Positions 11,083-21,858 of a DNA stretch of 64,000 nucleotides are shown one piece after another. Numbering within the stretch: the first letter of the stretch is position 1; each line of letters begins with the position of its first letter. Under the pieces are notes generated by a model, which saw only the letters and a program-made list of their open reading frames with translations, had not been told where the DNA came from and made no database searches. Source of the DNA: Zymoseptoria tritici IPO323 (Eukaryota > Ascomycota > Dothideomycetes > Mycosphaerellales > Mycosphaerellaceae). Made by a program: the position numbers and the translations under genes. The stretch is from positions 2,170,001 through 2,234,000 of the forward strand of contig NC_018217.1 in assembly GCF_000219625.1 (NCBI RefSeq), read 5' to 3'.

Positions 11083-11691
11083 TCACGACTTCTCCTCCTC
11101 CTCCTCCTCCTCCTCCGCCTCCGCTCCTTCCGCCTCGCCACCGGTAAACCCAGCCGCCTCCGCAATCCGCACAATCCCTTCAAACGGATTCGCCTGCTCA
11201 ACAGCCTGCGCACTCGCCACCGCCTCATCCGAAGCACCGTCGATCTACTCAAATTATTAGCCCCCGCCAGTCTAAGGGAAGGATGCCCAATCCCTCACCT
11301 TGCCCATCTCCTCCACCATCTTGAAGAAAACCTCCAACCGTCTCAACGTCTCCGCCGTGAGCGCTTTCTGCTCTGCGCTGTCGAAGCCGGAGTATAGCGA
11401 GCTGGCCTTGTTGAGTTGGGTTGTGAGTTCCGGGAGTTTGGAGGTGGTGAAGGATTGGCTGGGGGGGGGTGTTAGTTCAACGACGTGTGTTGCGTGGAAA
11501 AATGGGAGGTTGTACAATGCGGTCTGGTCGGAGGATGAGAGAGGTTGGGCGGAGTCGAGGGAGGGAGAGAGCAGGCTGTCGAGCACGTCTAGGAGGTCGG
11601 AGAGCTGGTCGATGTGGGAGGCGAAGAGCATGCGCTTCAGGTCGGTGACTGGGAGGTGTGCTGTGGACGTGGGGTGGTTGGTGGACGACAT
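11083..11691 (-). CDS. Conserved-looking small protein of unknown function
   Basis: Two exons, 11299-11691 and 11083-11244, joined across a 54-nt intron (GTGAGG...GAGTAG), phase 0. The product is 184 residues. It starts MSSTNHPTSTAHLPVTDLKR, is helical in the middle (LSDLLDVLDSLLSP, LRRLEVFFKMVEEMG), and ends in a run of eight glutamates followed by KS. The helical, acidic layout suggests a subunit of a complex, but I do not recognise the family. The codon-pure GAG run at 11093-11115 appears as a CTC repeat on the + strand. Confidence 0.65.
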
Positions 11692-12062
11692 TTCCGAGTG
11701 AGATGTAGGTTTGTTTTGATCGTGGTTGAAAGATGAAGAAGAAAGCTTTGGGGAAGAGGAAGTAGTTTTTAAGGGATAGGATAGGCGGCGCGATCAAGCG
11801 TGGCTGCGTGATTTCGCTGCTTATGACTCTGGAACATGCGAGACGAGCTTAGTTAATGCTTCGTGTAGCAAACAGTCGTAGCATTCCAGAACTGACGCCC
11901 ACGATCCGCGCTTCACTTGTCCTCCAGCTCGTGCCTTTGTATAAATTCCGGTCAGCGGGAGGATGTGTGCCTTTCTTTGCTCGACGGGCCGAGTGCGCAA
12001 GCCCATTGTGCTGATGTGGATGGAACGTGAGGAGAAATAGGATTCTAGTACGTACGCCCTGT
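11692..12062. other. Intergenic, 371 bp
   Basis: Upstream of the 184-aa gene and downstream of the DUF7580-like gene. No features seen. Confidence 0.5.
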
Positions 12063-13856
12063 TCAACGGTACTTGGAGCCCTCTTCAAGAGCTACCGCGT
12101 TCCTGCTGGGTGGGTGGCCCGTGAAGATCTCGTACTCCCTGACCAATGGGTACACGATTTCCTCGATCGCGGTGTCTACGTCCATGTCCAGCGTGAATTG
12201 AGCATTCAACGCCGACGCAAGGCAGTACTGTATAGCTTTCTGATAAGCATCGGAAGTATCAGATTGCCTTCGTTCTCTCAAAATTTGTAAAGCCACGAGC
12301 TTCGTGAAGTCTGGGGAGTCGCGTTGGTGTGATGTACCAGCTGATGAAGGGTCCTCGTCCATCGCTTCTCCGACGTAAAGCTCCATCAGGAGAGTTGCCA
12401 GCGCAAGGAAGAATCGATGGCTGTAGACATGTTGAGCTTGGTTGTCTGCTCCCAAGGAAGTCGCCTGTGCAGACCTTTGGAAGCTCTTCGATATGGAGGG
12501 CCGTGGCAGCTCGGGCGACTCCCTAGAAACGAAGAGTATGGCGTGACCAGTCCATTTCCCACTGGTCCATGGCGTGCCTTGCAATTGTAGAGCGTATAGA
12601 GCGATCCGTGTCGCCAGGAAGCGCCTGTCTTTCTCGCCTAGTCGCCGAGGGGCGAAATACCCACTTTGGGGCGCAGGCTGTTCGAGGAGCTGATATAGTG
12701 AGATAGAGTCCTTCAATACTGCCTGAACAGTGGGCCGCTGAGACATTTGCAGAGATCCAGGATCGCTTCCTAACGAGAAATGAATTTCCAGAACCGGGGA
12801 CGAGGATTTCTGGGGTCTTGGCTCCACTTCCGCACAGATGTCGGAGACAAGAGGTCGCGCAAGAGGGTTGGAGTGCAACTCCGGCGCGGAATCGTTCTCG
12901 ATCGTATGGACTGTTGAAAACAGCATAGACGTGGAACCGGGTGCGGAGAGAGCCCAAGTCTGCGTAAAGAGTGTCAGCCGCGAAGAATGGAGCCGCAGCT
13001 CCGGCTCTGTTGCCACCGTACCTGAAGCATCGATAAGAACCAACTGAGGGCATTAATTGAGCGGTAATTGCATGATCCAGTTGAAGCCCGACATGGTGCC
13101 GGTGTTGACGCTCACACGTCAATACGTGCTCAAGCACCGCGTGCAGTATCGAAGCATGATGCCGGGTGACACTGGTGCTTGCAAAGTGTTTCGTACGAAA
13201 GGCTTCGGGGGAGCACAACCACGTTTCGGCGCCGTGTCTGGCTACTGACGTCGTCCAAGGTACCCCTGATGGACTGCTGCCGGCTGTCAAGTTGGAGCAC
13301 CAGGTTCTGAATCTCTTTTCCAGACTGCGAGTAAACCCATCGGCTTCGGAGAGTGCTCTTGAGACTTGGATGCCTCGTTTGTGGCCTCGAGGAGTTTCCT
13401 AGCTCACTAGCCTTGACGCAACGGCAATGAGACTCATGTTTTCTCAATATCTGGGAAAGCACGTACCTCGATGATGTGACCGAGACCCAGTCTCTCGCAC
13501 AGATCCGCCATCAATATTCGGATATGTATCAGATCAGACTCAATCGCATCGTAGACATCCCCGTAGACGGCCTTGAGCGAGTCTACGATATCGGGTCTGT
13601 TCCAGAAAGTAGACCGGTCATGCTGATTAATGTCCATGAGATTAGGTTGTGGAAGACCCGCCAATTGAAACAGTAGCCCTAAGGAAACAACAAGTCGTGG
13701 TTGCTGAGCTCTCACCTGTGCGATGAGAATTGGGATGCTTATTCGCCATGATTCGAACCTTGCGTATTTGTCGGGCGCTCTGTCGAGCGCTCCAAGTGCT
13801 GAGGTAATGATAGGAATGATCGCGAGGACCAGACCTGCGACTTCGATGACAGACAT
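12063..13856 (-). CDS. DUF7580-like fungal protein of unknown function
   Basis: Probable exons: 13467-13856, 13264-13411, 13045-13202, 12063-13004, giving about 545 residues. The first two introns (GTACGT...TCAAG, 55 nt; GTACCT...CGAAG, 61 nt) keep frame well. The third, only 40 nt (GTTGGT...CAGAG), is tentative; a 94-nt choice (GTGAGC...TTCAG) also keeps frame. The N-terminus MSVIEVAGLVLAIIPIITSA and the tail YSHRFFLALATLLMEL plus the closing YPLVREYEIFTG are typical of a large fungal family annotated DUF7580, sometimes grouped with prion-inhibition (HeLo-like) proteins. Its role is unknown. Confidence 0.65.
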
Positions 13857-14381
13857 CCTGATAGCTCGTCTTGGGACACGCTATGCAGGTCGTTCCAGAC
13901 ACAGTCAGCCTCCGATCAAGACATGTTGTAGACGCCAGAACCTGTTCTCCGGAGTCAGGCTCGAGCAGAATCTGCGTTGAGAGCGGGAAACGGCAGCGGA
14001 GCAGAGCCTCAGCTGAGTGTTGGAGGCGCATGGAGCTTCGTGTAATCGTGTCAGCTCAGCCTTGGAGCAGAATGTACAGTGACGACAGCTATATAGTGGA
14101 TCAAGTGGGGCATGAGCTGTATCTTCGGTAAGACGCTCACGGCGCAGGGCAAATGCTCTCCGTGCAACAACCACGACGATGGGCGTCTCTGAGCACTTCC
14201 GGTAGAACGATAGCATTTCACCATCGAGGTGCTGACGATAGGTCCGTACGCCGTCTCCAGCCGTGTCCGTTGGACACGCCCCAAAGCACCGCGACAGCTC
14301 ACGTGCGAGGCGTGCACAGCCTGTATCTCCAGCACGAAACGCAGTTCAGGTTGCCGTATACATGCCCCAAGCCGACCAGAG
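13857..14381. other. Intergenic, 525 bp
   Basis: Shared upstream region of two divergent genes. Short ORFs only, none protein-like. Confidence 0.4.
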
Positions 14382-15505
14382 ATGGATATTCCAGACAGCG
14401 AGCCTGGGCGCTCCGCTTACAAAACAGTATTGAAAACCCTCACTTCTTCCCAAAGATACTATCTCGGACTGCCCGGACTCACGGACTCGGACGAGGAGGC
14501 AGACGGCTCAGACGCCATTGAAATGGCCTTGCTCAGCATCGACCGGGTGTTTGACATGGTGGAAACGAGGCTGGACTCCGTGCACGATGGAGTTGCTGCA
14601 AAGCTCATCAACGCATCCAGCAGTGTACTCGCACAAGTTTGGCAAGATCAGTACGGTGCATTCCGCCTCTTCCAGGCTGAATGGTTCAAGAGCGCACCGC
14701 CTACGGTCGACACGCCGATGAATGACCACGTGTTCCTGGAAGCGATGAGATATGACTGCAAAGTGGTTAAAAGCAGCCTTGATGAGAGTTGGTGACTCCG
14801 CTGTTGGCCAACGACCGGGTATAGCTCCAAATCTGACAAGCTGCAGTGTACCGCACAGTGGACCGTGCTGAAAATCCAGTGGAAAGGCAGCTTTTGAATT
14901 CCGTGAGAGATCAGGACAATGAAGAAGAACCCGCAGGGATGAATTCCGGAAAAGACCCAGATGCGAGTGTTATTAGATCGTGGTCTATTGATATCATGAG
15001 CGATGAGCTCGAGGAGGACGTTGAACAGCTCGGTGAAACGGAGTCCGCCGAGCGGGACGAGGACGTCGACCAGCTCGAGATGCCTTACGCGACTGCAATC
15101 CTGAACCAAACCCTGGCAGACTGGATCCGATATCGAGAAGTAGCAGCGAGCAATGACGAACAGAGCAATAGCGGAGCAAGCTCATTGCCGCATTTGACTG
15201 CAGAGATGAATTTCGATAGAGCATCGTTGAAGGCTCATTTGCGTAGCAAGCACCCGGAAATTTCCGCCACAGAAGCAGACGTCCTGGTACGGCTGGCATC
15301 GAGCGTGGCAGCTCCAGGAAAGCGTCCAGAATGTCCATTATGCGTGCTGGCTGCGTTTGAAGGCTACACCACGCAGAAGTCTATAGAGCCTTTCAATGAT
15401 GATCAGTCTTTCAAGCGACCCATACCACATCAGCCCAAGCTTCCTCACCAGCACGACCGAGCAAGAGCACATCTCTGTATCAGAAACCGAAGTGGCGACG
15501 GGTGA
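14382..15505 (+). CDS. Divergent Cys/His protein of unknown function
   Basis: Two exons, 14382-14787 and 14847-15505, with a 59-nt intron (GTTGGT...CTGCAG) whose phase joins SSLDE to MYRTVDRAENP. The product is 354 residues. It opens MDIPDSEPGRSAYKTVLKTL and then is helical. A C-terminal part holds LKAHLRSKHP and, about 40 residues later, ECPLC, as in fungal proteins with degenerate C2H2 fingers. After about 15400 a second frame also looks protein-like (EQEHISVSETEVATGE...) and runs to the transposon 120 bp beyond this stop. The true 3' end is therefore uncertain and may include one more intron. Function unknown. Confidence 0.55.
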
Positions 15506-15618
15506 GATTCAATGCTCTGCCGAGCGGCGGCATGACCAGAGGCGATCAGTTGCGATTGTGGTCGTGGTGAAGGTGCCTTTCGAAGAATCTTGGAAGCCAG
15601 AGGTCGGGTGCTGCCGTG

Positions 15619-15624
15619 CTGATG
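15619..15624. repeat. Target-site duplication CTGATG, left copy
   Basis: Identical to 20951-20956. The next base outward differs on the two sides, so the duplication is exactly 6 bp. Confidence 0.85.
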
Positions 15625-15663
15625 ATCGCGGCCTATAGTGACATTTAGGCGGATTCATCGATT
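15625..15663 (+). repeat. Left terminal inverted repeat, 39 bp
   Basis: Begins ATCGCGGCCTATAGTGACAT and ends CATCGATT. It is the exact reverse complement of 20912-20950 and escaped divergence despite RIP inside the element. Confidence 0.92.
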
Positions 15664-15817
15664 CTGAAAAACCTCGTTTATCGATGTTAAGGCTTACTAA
15701 GCGCTCGCAACGTCTACCTCTCTTGCTCGCAATATCGTTCTTCTTCTTTAAACCCTTACTACCCTCACCACCCTTACTACCCTCGCCCTCGCCCTCGCCC
15801 TCGCCGTCGCCGTCGCT

Positions 15818-17300
15818 ATGCTACGCCCTCGCATCGATATCGACTACCTTCGAGAGGAGATCGAGCTCCTTCTTAGAGTTTCCGAGTAGACGTAGGACGC
15901 CGTAATCTAATAGCTAAAGAACGAGAAGGGCGTGTTAATTAGCTTACGAACATTCCGCGAGAAGCTCTAGGCCTAGGGTATATTAACACGGCCAAAGGTC
16001 TACAAAGATGTAGAATACAGGGCACTGCTATATACAAGGATTAAGGAGCTCTTCTAGAGATAGGACTCGAAGGATAAGAGGCTACTAAGGAACTTAAAGA
16101 AGGACGGCTTTAAGCTCTTATTAAGGCAGTTAAGAACGATCCGGAAGGAGCTAGGCTTGTATTAATTAACTCGAAGGGACGATTAGCCGGAGCACGATAA
16201 GATTATACGGATAGCGTTAGAGGGGACGATTGCAGGCGGTACTCTAGATAACTATAGATACAAGCGGTTAGCAAGGCACCTGCGGAAGGAATTCTACCTA
16301 ATAGGAAGGTCTGTATATACGCTCGCAAGTACGCTCGCAAGTACGCTCGTAGGCACGCTCGTAGGCTAGATTCGTCCGCTCGTAAACCCTAATTCATGCT
16401 GCTTCCCTTGCTCGTAAACTCCTCCGCCTAGCTCGTACGCTAACGCTCGCCTGCTCGCAGGGACCGTATATCTTACATCGCGTATATCCTTAATCCTGTA
16501 GGTTATAATGTACGCCGCCGGAGGGGTAGTAAGGAGGATGTTAAGCGCAGTCGTCTAAAGGCTAAGGGCCCTAATTATATATAGTCGGTAGATGCCTACT
16601 ACAAGTTCGAGACCTTTAGCATCTGCTTCTACGCCTATATTAATGTATATATACAGAAGATTATATAGATCTACGTAGGCACTATAGCTAAGACGGTCTT
16701 CTCGGTCTCTAAGCAGTATTTAGATATAGTCCGAGAGCTTGGCTTTACGCTAAAGGTAGGCTCGTAACCAGTTATGCTATGCTCGCAGCTCTGCTAACTC
16801 TATTTATATATAGATTATGCGGGCGGATTACGGCGTAGAGACTCCTATAATAGCTAATATACACCTCTTCTGCTGTAAACTTTAGGAGGGTTAGAGTATT
16901 AAGTTCCGTAATAGCTTCTAGTATATAACGAGCAAAGGCAATTAAACGATTAAGCGCTTCTAGGGTCTTAGTGCAACTGTAGCATAGAATTGATAACGTA
17001 ATCTCTTCTACCGGCTTCGCAATAGAGGCTTCTATAGCGAGGATAATAGGGCTAACCGTGTAGCGTTCCTTGCTGTCTACGTTCTAATCCTCCGGTTTAC
17101 GGTCGAGCTGTTTATTAATAGCTATAACGACTACGCTATTTAGAAGCAGGCTAAAGTCGAAGGGCACTTAAAGGGAATCCCTGCTAAGAACTACAAGTAC
17201 CCTCCTAATAGCGTAGAGGATCGTAGAATCTACCTTAACATAGAGCATCCGCGTATCTAGCGGATAGCGGATTAGCATGCTTAATTCGGTTAGTATCCCC
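15818..17300 (+). pseudogene. Transposase with retroviral-type integrase core, RIP-decayed
   Basis: From the ATG at 15818 the frame reads MLRPRIDIDYLREEIELLLR and stays protein-like, broken only by TAG/TAA. After a probable first intron (about 16319-16500) comes GPNYI-stop-SVDAYYKFETF, matching the 'NYIWSVDGYCKL' start of the fungal integrase-core (rve-like) family. Later IIRSD-type wording appears as IMRADYG, and YITSKGN-stop-TIKRF is where family members have 'NQRIESWW'. The first two acidic residues are visible. The third (Glu) position reads Lys, not explained by CpA-to-TpA, so it may already have been lost. A second intron runs about 16759-16812 with a GCTAAC branch point. Confidence 0.7.
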
Positions 17301-17499
17301 TACGTACGAGCGGCTGCGAGCGGTTGCGAGCGGTTGCGAGACGACTAGGGTTAAGGAGCGGTGTAGGGATTGTAAGCTTGTAGGCTAGCTTCTCGCCCTG
17401 CTAGCGTTGCGAGCGTGTTGCGAGCGTGTTACGAGCGCTAACTATTTATAGATCTTGTTGTATACCTTCCTCCGCCGACTCTACTGTAGGCTTCCGAGA

Positions 17500-19510
17500 T
17501 GCTAGTAGCTAGTAGCTATCCGGAGACGCTAGATAGTCGCGAGCTAGACGCTAACGAGGATAAGATCTATATAGAAGCATATCTGTACCTCCGCGATGCT
17601 GCCGCTCGTTACCTTGCTGCTAGTAATAACCTCGTAGAGTTTTAGACCCCTCCGAAGGGAGCTAAGTTGTAGCCGCGTAACTATACAAGGGACTTCTTCC
17701 GTGCTAATAGCTTTGCATTCGATTAAGCTATATATAAGGGTATGCCCTCCTGCTCTTCCTCTTCCTCTTCCTCTTGCTCTTGCTTATTATAGCTACCTCT
17801 TAATTCTGCCGCAATCCTACGGCTCTACCCTATACCTCTTATGCTTCCCTCGGCGATAAGAACTATAGCTTCTACGGTTGCCCTCTACCCTCGCGAGCAG
17901 CTCCTACGAGCAACGACAGCGACCCTGCGAGCAACTACGAGCGCTACGAGCGCTAGCCTACCCCTCCTAGCTCCGGTGCTCGCGAAGGCTTCTTTATTCC
18001 GCAGAGCCGTGCGAACGCTAAGATAAAGAAGGCAGCTAAGACGAAGGCCCGTAAGTTACCTAACGCTGCCGCTAACTTATTAAAGGAGGCTAAGAGGGCT
18101 AAGCGTTTAAGGGAGGTGTTAGCTAATAGTAAGGGTGCGAGGAGAGGTAGTGCCTAGGACGATAAGGACAAGCTACTGCTGCTGTTTACTACTAAGTGCT
18201 TCCTTTATACTGTTACCCTTACAGATCCGGAGCCTCCTGTAGACGGCGAGGACGCTAACGATAATGTAACGCCGGTCTACTCCGACAAACGCAATAAGAT
18301 CTCGTAGCAAGCTTAAGGCGTTATTGCCGAGATAGACACTATTCTCTAAAACGCTTAGAGGCACGACTGTAGAAGGCTCTTCTTAGAGTATCTAATAAAC
18401 GAGAGCGTAGCTGTAAAGCAGCGGCGAGACAAGAGGCCCTACTACGACATCTACTTAACGAAGGAGTATAGCAGGAATTAGCCTATTAAGCTCGGCGCTA
18501 ACAACGTAGCCGCTACGAACACTACGATTAGGATAATACAGCTGTTTAATCTAAAGACAACCGGCAAGGCTCCCTTAGCGACTATTCGGATTACTTACGT
18601 TATCTACTCTAGCGGCTGGAAGAATTACGACGATAGCTAGGTATATATAGACTTAAAACGCTCCGTAAAGAAGGACGGCGAGCCTACATTCTAGTATGTA
18701 ATTAGCTACGACGTGCAGACCGATAGTACTGTCCTGCACCCTAACGGGCGTGTATTTAAGGACAAGGACGGCGTTATTTACTATCCGTTTATATAGACTA
18801 ACAGCTATACTAGCGTCGACAGCAAGAGAGTCCTTGTAGGCTAGAGTTACCTGCTCGTAAGCTAGCTCGCACCGGAAGCACGCTACCTTGCAATAGACGC
18901 AGGCCCGTCCGGCAGCAACATTAAGGCGCTCGCAGATTAGTCTGCAGGGCTCGCAAGCCGTTCTCGTGTAGCTCGCACTGCCCTTAGCTCCTCGCAGGAT
19001 CCGGAGCGTTCTAGCCCTTAGCCTTAGCAGCGCTCTAGCTCTAAACGCCCTGCTAGCTGCGACCTCTAATTATCGCCGGTAAGCTAGCCTAACGACTATA
19101 TTCTGCTCGACCCTAACACGGACAGCTTAGACGATATAGCAAGGGCTAAGGAAGCTATCGCGAACCGAGCTAAGGAGAACAGTGCTTCTTCGACGATTAC
19201 CTCCGCAGCAGCTAGTGCGCTAGCGACAACGACGATGCCAACGCCTTAGTTAAAGTCGAAGGCCCCTAGCACTGCTGCTAGCACTGCCAATTAAGGGGGT
19301 TTGGAGATGCCGGAGGAGGTCGCCGAGCCGGTCGTTAAGCCGGTCGTTTAGCAGGTCGTCAAGCCGGTCGTTCAGCAGGTCGTTAAGCCGGTCGTTTAGC
19401 AGAAGATGAAGAAGAAGAAGAAGGTTAACGAGCCGGTAGTTGTTAGCACCAGACGGAGCGAGCGGACTATTAAGCTTACCGAGAAGGGCAGGGCTAACTA
19501 GAAGGACTAA
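17500..19510 (+). pseudogene. Second element ORF, function unknown, RIP-decayed
   Basis: One frame from about 17990 to the TAA at 19508-19510 stays coherent for more than 450 codons; nearly all breaks are TAG or TAA. Visible stretches include KAAKTKARKLPNAAANLLKE, WKNYDDS-stop-VYIDLKRS and NGRVFKDKDGVIYYPFI. Near the end a repetitive section (19315-19405) spells variants of PVVKPVV-QQVV, then a basic tail TRRSERTIKLTEKGR. No family is recognised. Its start, placed near 17500 or later, is not resolved. It sits downstream of the integrase on the same strand, so it probably encodes an accessory protein or structural partner. Confidence 0.5.
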
Positions 19511-19809
19511 TATACACGAATCTAATAAATACACGCTACCGACGACTCGCTCGTTGCGTACTCGCGGACTAAACGGAATAGCTCGTAGCTAGAAGGAGCA
19601 ATAAACGTGTATCTTATATCTTAATAGCTTAATATCTTAATTCTCTTCCTTAAAAACGGCTCGCGGCGTGCTCGTAGGCCAAAACGGCTAGCTCGTAAGC
19701 GTAAAAACGAGGGATTTAAGGAGATATACAGCAACTAACGTATTTATTTAGGTATTAACGTATAGGCTCGTAAGGCTCGCGGAGAGCTCGTAGGCTAAAT
19801 CGATCTATC

Positions 19810-20480
19810 TATTAATCTATTACGCCTAGTCTGCCGAACTTCTCGTTAATAGCACGCTGATACTACAACACCGACTGCTTAATCTTAGTAATAGCAGCCT
19901 TTAACTTGCTCCGTACGTTATTAACCTCGTCTATAATCTCCTTAATCAGCTCCTCCTTTAGCTAACCTTTTAAGCCCCTTAAACCGCTAATCTTACGCTT
20001 TAAATCCGACACCTCCGACTCTAACGTAGCGATCTTGTCCTACGCCTTATTTATCTTACTTCGCATGCTGCTAACTACCTCCTTTAATACAGACTTCTTT
20101 TCTACCGGCTCCTCCTTAATCTTAACCTAATCTTTAGCAAAACACGGAGGCTTGCCCTTATAGTAGTAGTAGGCGTAGGCAGGGAGAGTCGTAGAAGTCT
20201 TGCACTCGAGTCCGCGATCCTTATACTAGCCGCACTTAGTAACCGCCGGAATGCCTGTTTTTTTTATTAGCCTACGAGCCTTACTAAGAGCTATGCGAGC
20301 TACATTACCTTCGTCCGTCTCTATAACTCTGCATGCATAATCGTATCTTATAAGTATCTAACGTCCGCTCTTCTTAGTGTTTTTATTGCTACTCTATGCT
20401 CTAATAAGGGCATTGTTCTATTAGAGGTCGGAGATGTACTAGAAGTCTTTAGAGGTAGCCATAGTAGGCTTGTCGTAGAC
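19810..20480 (-). pseudogene. Coiled-coil accessory ORF of the element, RIP-decayed
   Basis: On the minus strand one frame reads a small Cys motif (KCG-stop-YKDRGLECK), then YAYYYYKGKPPCFAKD. A long heptad-type helix follows, containing KIATLESEVSDLKRKISG and EELIKEIIDEVNNVRSKLK. Stops in frame are TAG, consistent with former Trp codons. Its orientation opposes the other two element genes. The Cys pattern suggests a small zinc- or DNA-binding head on a coiled-coil dimeriser (inference). Confidence 0.5.
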
Positions 20481-20911
20481 GAGAAGGTCGGTAGGCAGCT
20501 AAGGAGCAGGAGCGATAGCTGTAGTAGATATAGTCGCTAGCTTATCGTCGTTATCGTCGGAGAGAGAGAGTCCGCGTAGGCGATTAGGGTCGCGAGCCTT
20601 ACTAAGTTCTGTATTAAGTAGTATCTAACTAGCTATTTTTACGTGCGCGCGAGGGTGCGATATTGCGAGCTGTGTGTATTGCGTAACGAGCGAGCTGCGA
20701 GCGCGCGCGGTAGAGTAGTAGAAGTGGTAGTGTTAATAAGAGGTTTAAGAGTCGAAGAAAATAACACTTATCTGACCAAACGGCGTATTGGCGCGCACTT
20801 ATATGTGATTGTTAATAATTAGAGTAACTAGCGCAGCTGTATGGCGACAATACAAGCAATTGGCGACAATAGTGGTAATTGTGGTGGTGGTGGTGTTATT
20901 GTAAAGTTGAA

Positions 20912-20950
20912 AATCGATGAATCCGCCTAAATGTCACTATAGGCCGCGAT
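20912..20950 (-). repeat. Right terminal inverted repeat, 39 bp
   Basis: Exact reverse complement of the left repeat, followed directly by the second CTGATG. A (GGT)n-like stretch at 20880-20895 lies just inside. Confidence 0.92.
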
Positions 20951-20956
20951 CTGATG

Positions 20957-21858
20957 ACTAAGACGGACCCGCTCTGTGACCTCACCTAAGGCACACTTTT
21001 TTCAGCAAGGGCATCTCCGACTGCACAATACAGATGGCCAGGCGGGCATACTGTTACCAGGTAAATGTCATGGCCAGAGAGTACCGGAAAACAATGGGAC
21101 AGAGCAGGAGCTCAACCGCGAGAAAGCCGGCATGTGGATTTAGAGTCCATATCCATTATCGCGTACCTTCACGCGGCCTTCACAAAGCTATCGATGCGCT
21201 TCATCGCAGTAGGCAGTAGTCCACGCAGCATACGAAGTCTCTCAGACAGCCCGAAGACGTTGCGAACCACTCCGATGGACGGTTTCATTGTTACACAAAT
21301 CTCCACGTTTGGGAAGCGAGAAATTCCGACCAGGACTCTATGCAGACTTGCCTCCACCTGACCCGACGATCTCATTCCGGACTTCACAACTCTAGCCATC
21401 CAGGTCCGAGGTCGACATCGCCATCCTGCTCCACATTTCAACGCTCTGATTTCCACGCCTGGGAAGTAAAGGGACTCGATACCTTACATTCCACTATGCG
21501 CCGGCGCACTGCTCCTTGCTTGTCCCCTCGAGTCTATAAGTCTCCACGTCTGCTGAAACCATGACGCTATTCCGCGACACAACCAACAGGAGTCCGATCG
21601 TCTACACAAGAGACTTTGCATATCCGGAAACTGGTACAGCCGTTGTTCAACCACGGCGCGCGAGCAGAACCAAAATTGCGTTGGTCAGTGCGGACGCATT
21701 CGCTAGGTACGTTACATCTGCTTTCGATGGATACATCAGAAACATTACAATCGAGTTTGCCAAACAAGTCGTTGTTCACCAGTGCACATTCACCTTGATC
21801 ACAAAGTTTGTCAAATCAGACGGAGCTAATTTATACGTGAAGGCTACTTACGGGACCA
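20957..21858. other. No confident gene, 902 bp
   Basis: Normal composition resumes right after the transposon. ORFs of 95-101 codons exist on both strands (for example + 21561-21866, − 21169-21456) but none has a clear domain. Some may be exons of the BTB-like gene or remnants of a gene next to the insertion. Confidence 0.35.

Larger units (their letters stand above)
15625..20950. mobile_element. RIP-decayed DNA transposon with 39-bp TIRs and integrase core
   Basis: A 5326-bp unit bounded by perfect 39-bp inverted repeats (15625-15663 and 20912-20950) and a 6-bp direct duplication, CTGATG (15619-15624 and 20951-20956). The interior is RIP-mutated throughout. It holds a + strand integrase-core gene, a second + strand ORF and a - strand coiled-coil ORF. 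Removing the unit and one CTGATG leaves a single target site. An integrase with TIRs and a 6-bp duplication does not fit the common fungal families (Tc1/mariner: TA; Harbinger: 3 bp; hAT: 8 bp; MULE: 8-10 bp). Polintons have 6-bp duplications but are far larger. Confidence 0.85.

Noticed and set aside
11090..11130. CTC/GAG microsatellite
   Set aside because: It encodes the poly-glutamate tail of the 184-aa gene on the minus strand and needs no separate explanation.
16320..16460. Possible CRISPR-like array of GCTCGYA repeats
   Set aside because: The motif is too short, irregularly spaced, present in both orientations, and the organism is a eukaryote.
15625..20950. Polinton/Maverick virus-like element
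   Set aside because: The 6-bp duplication and integrase fit, but there is no room or trace for polymerase B, protease, ATPase or capsid genes in 5.3 kb.
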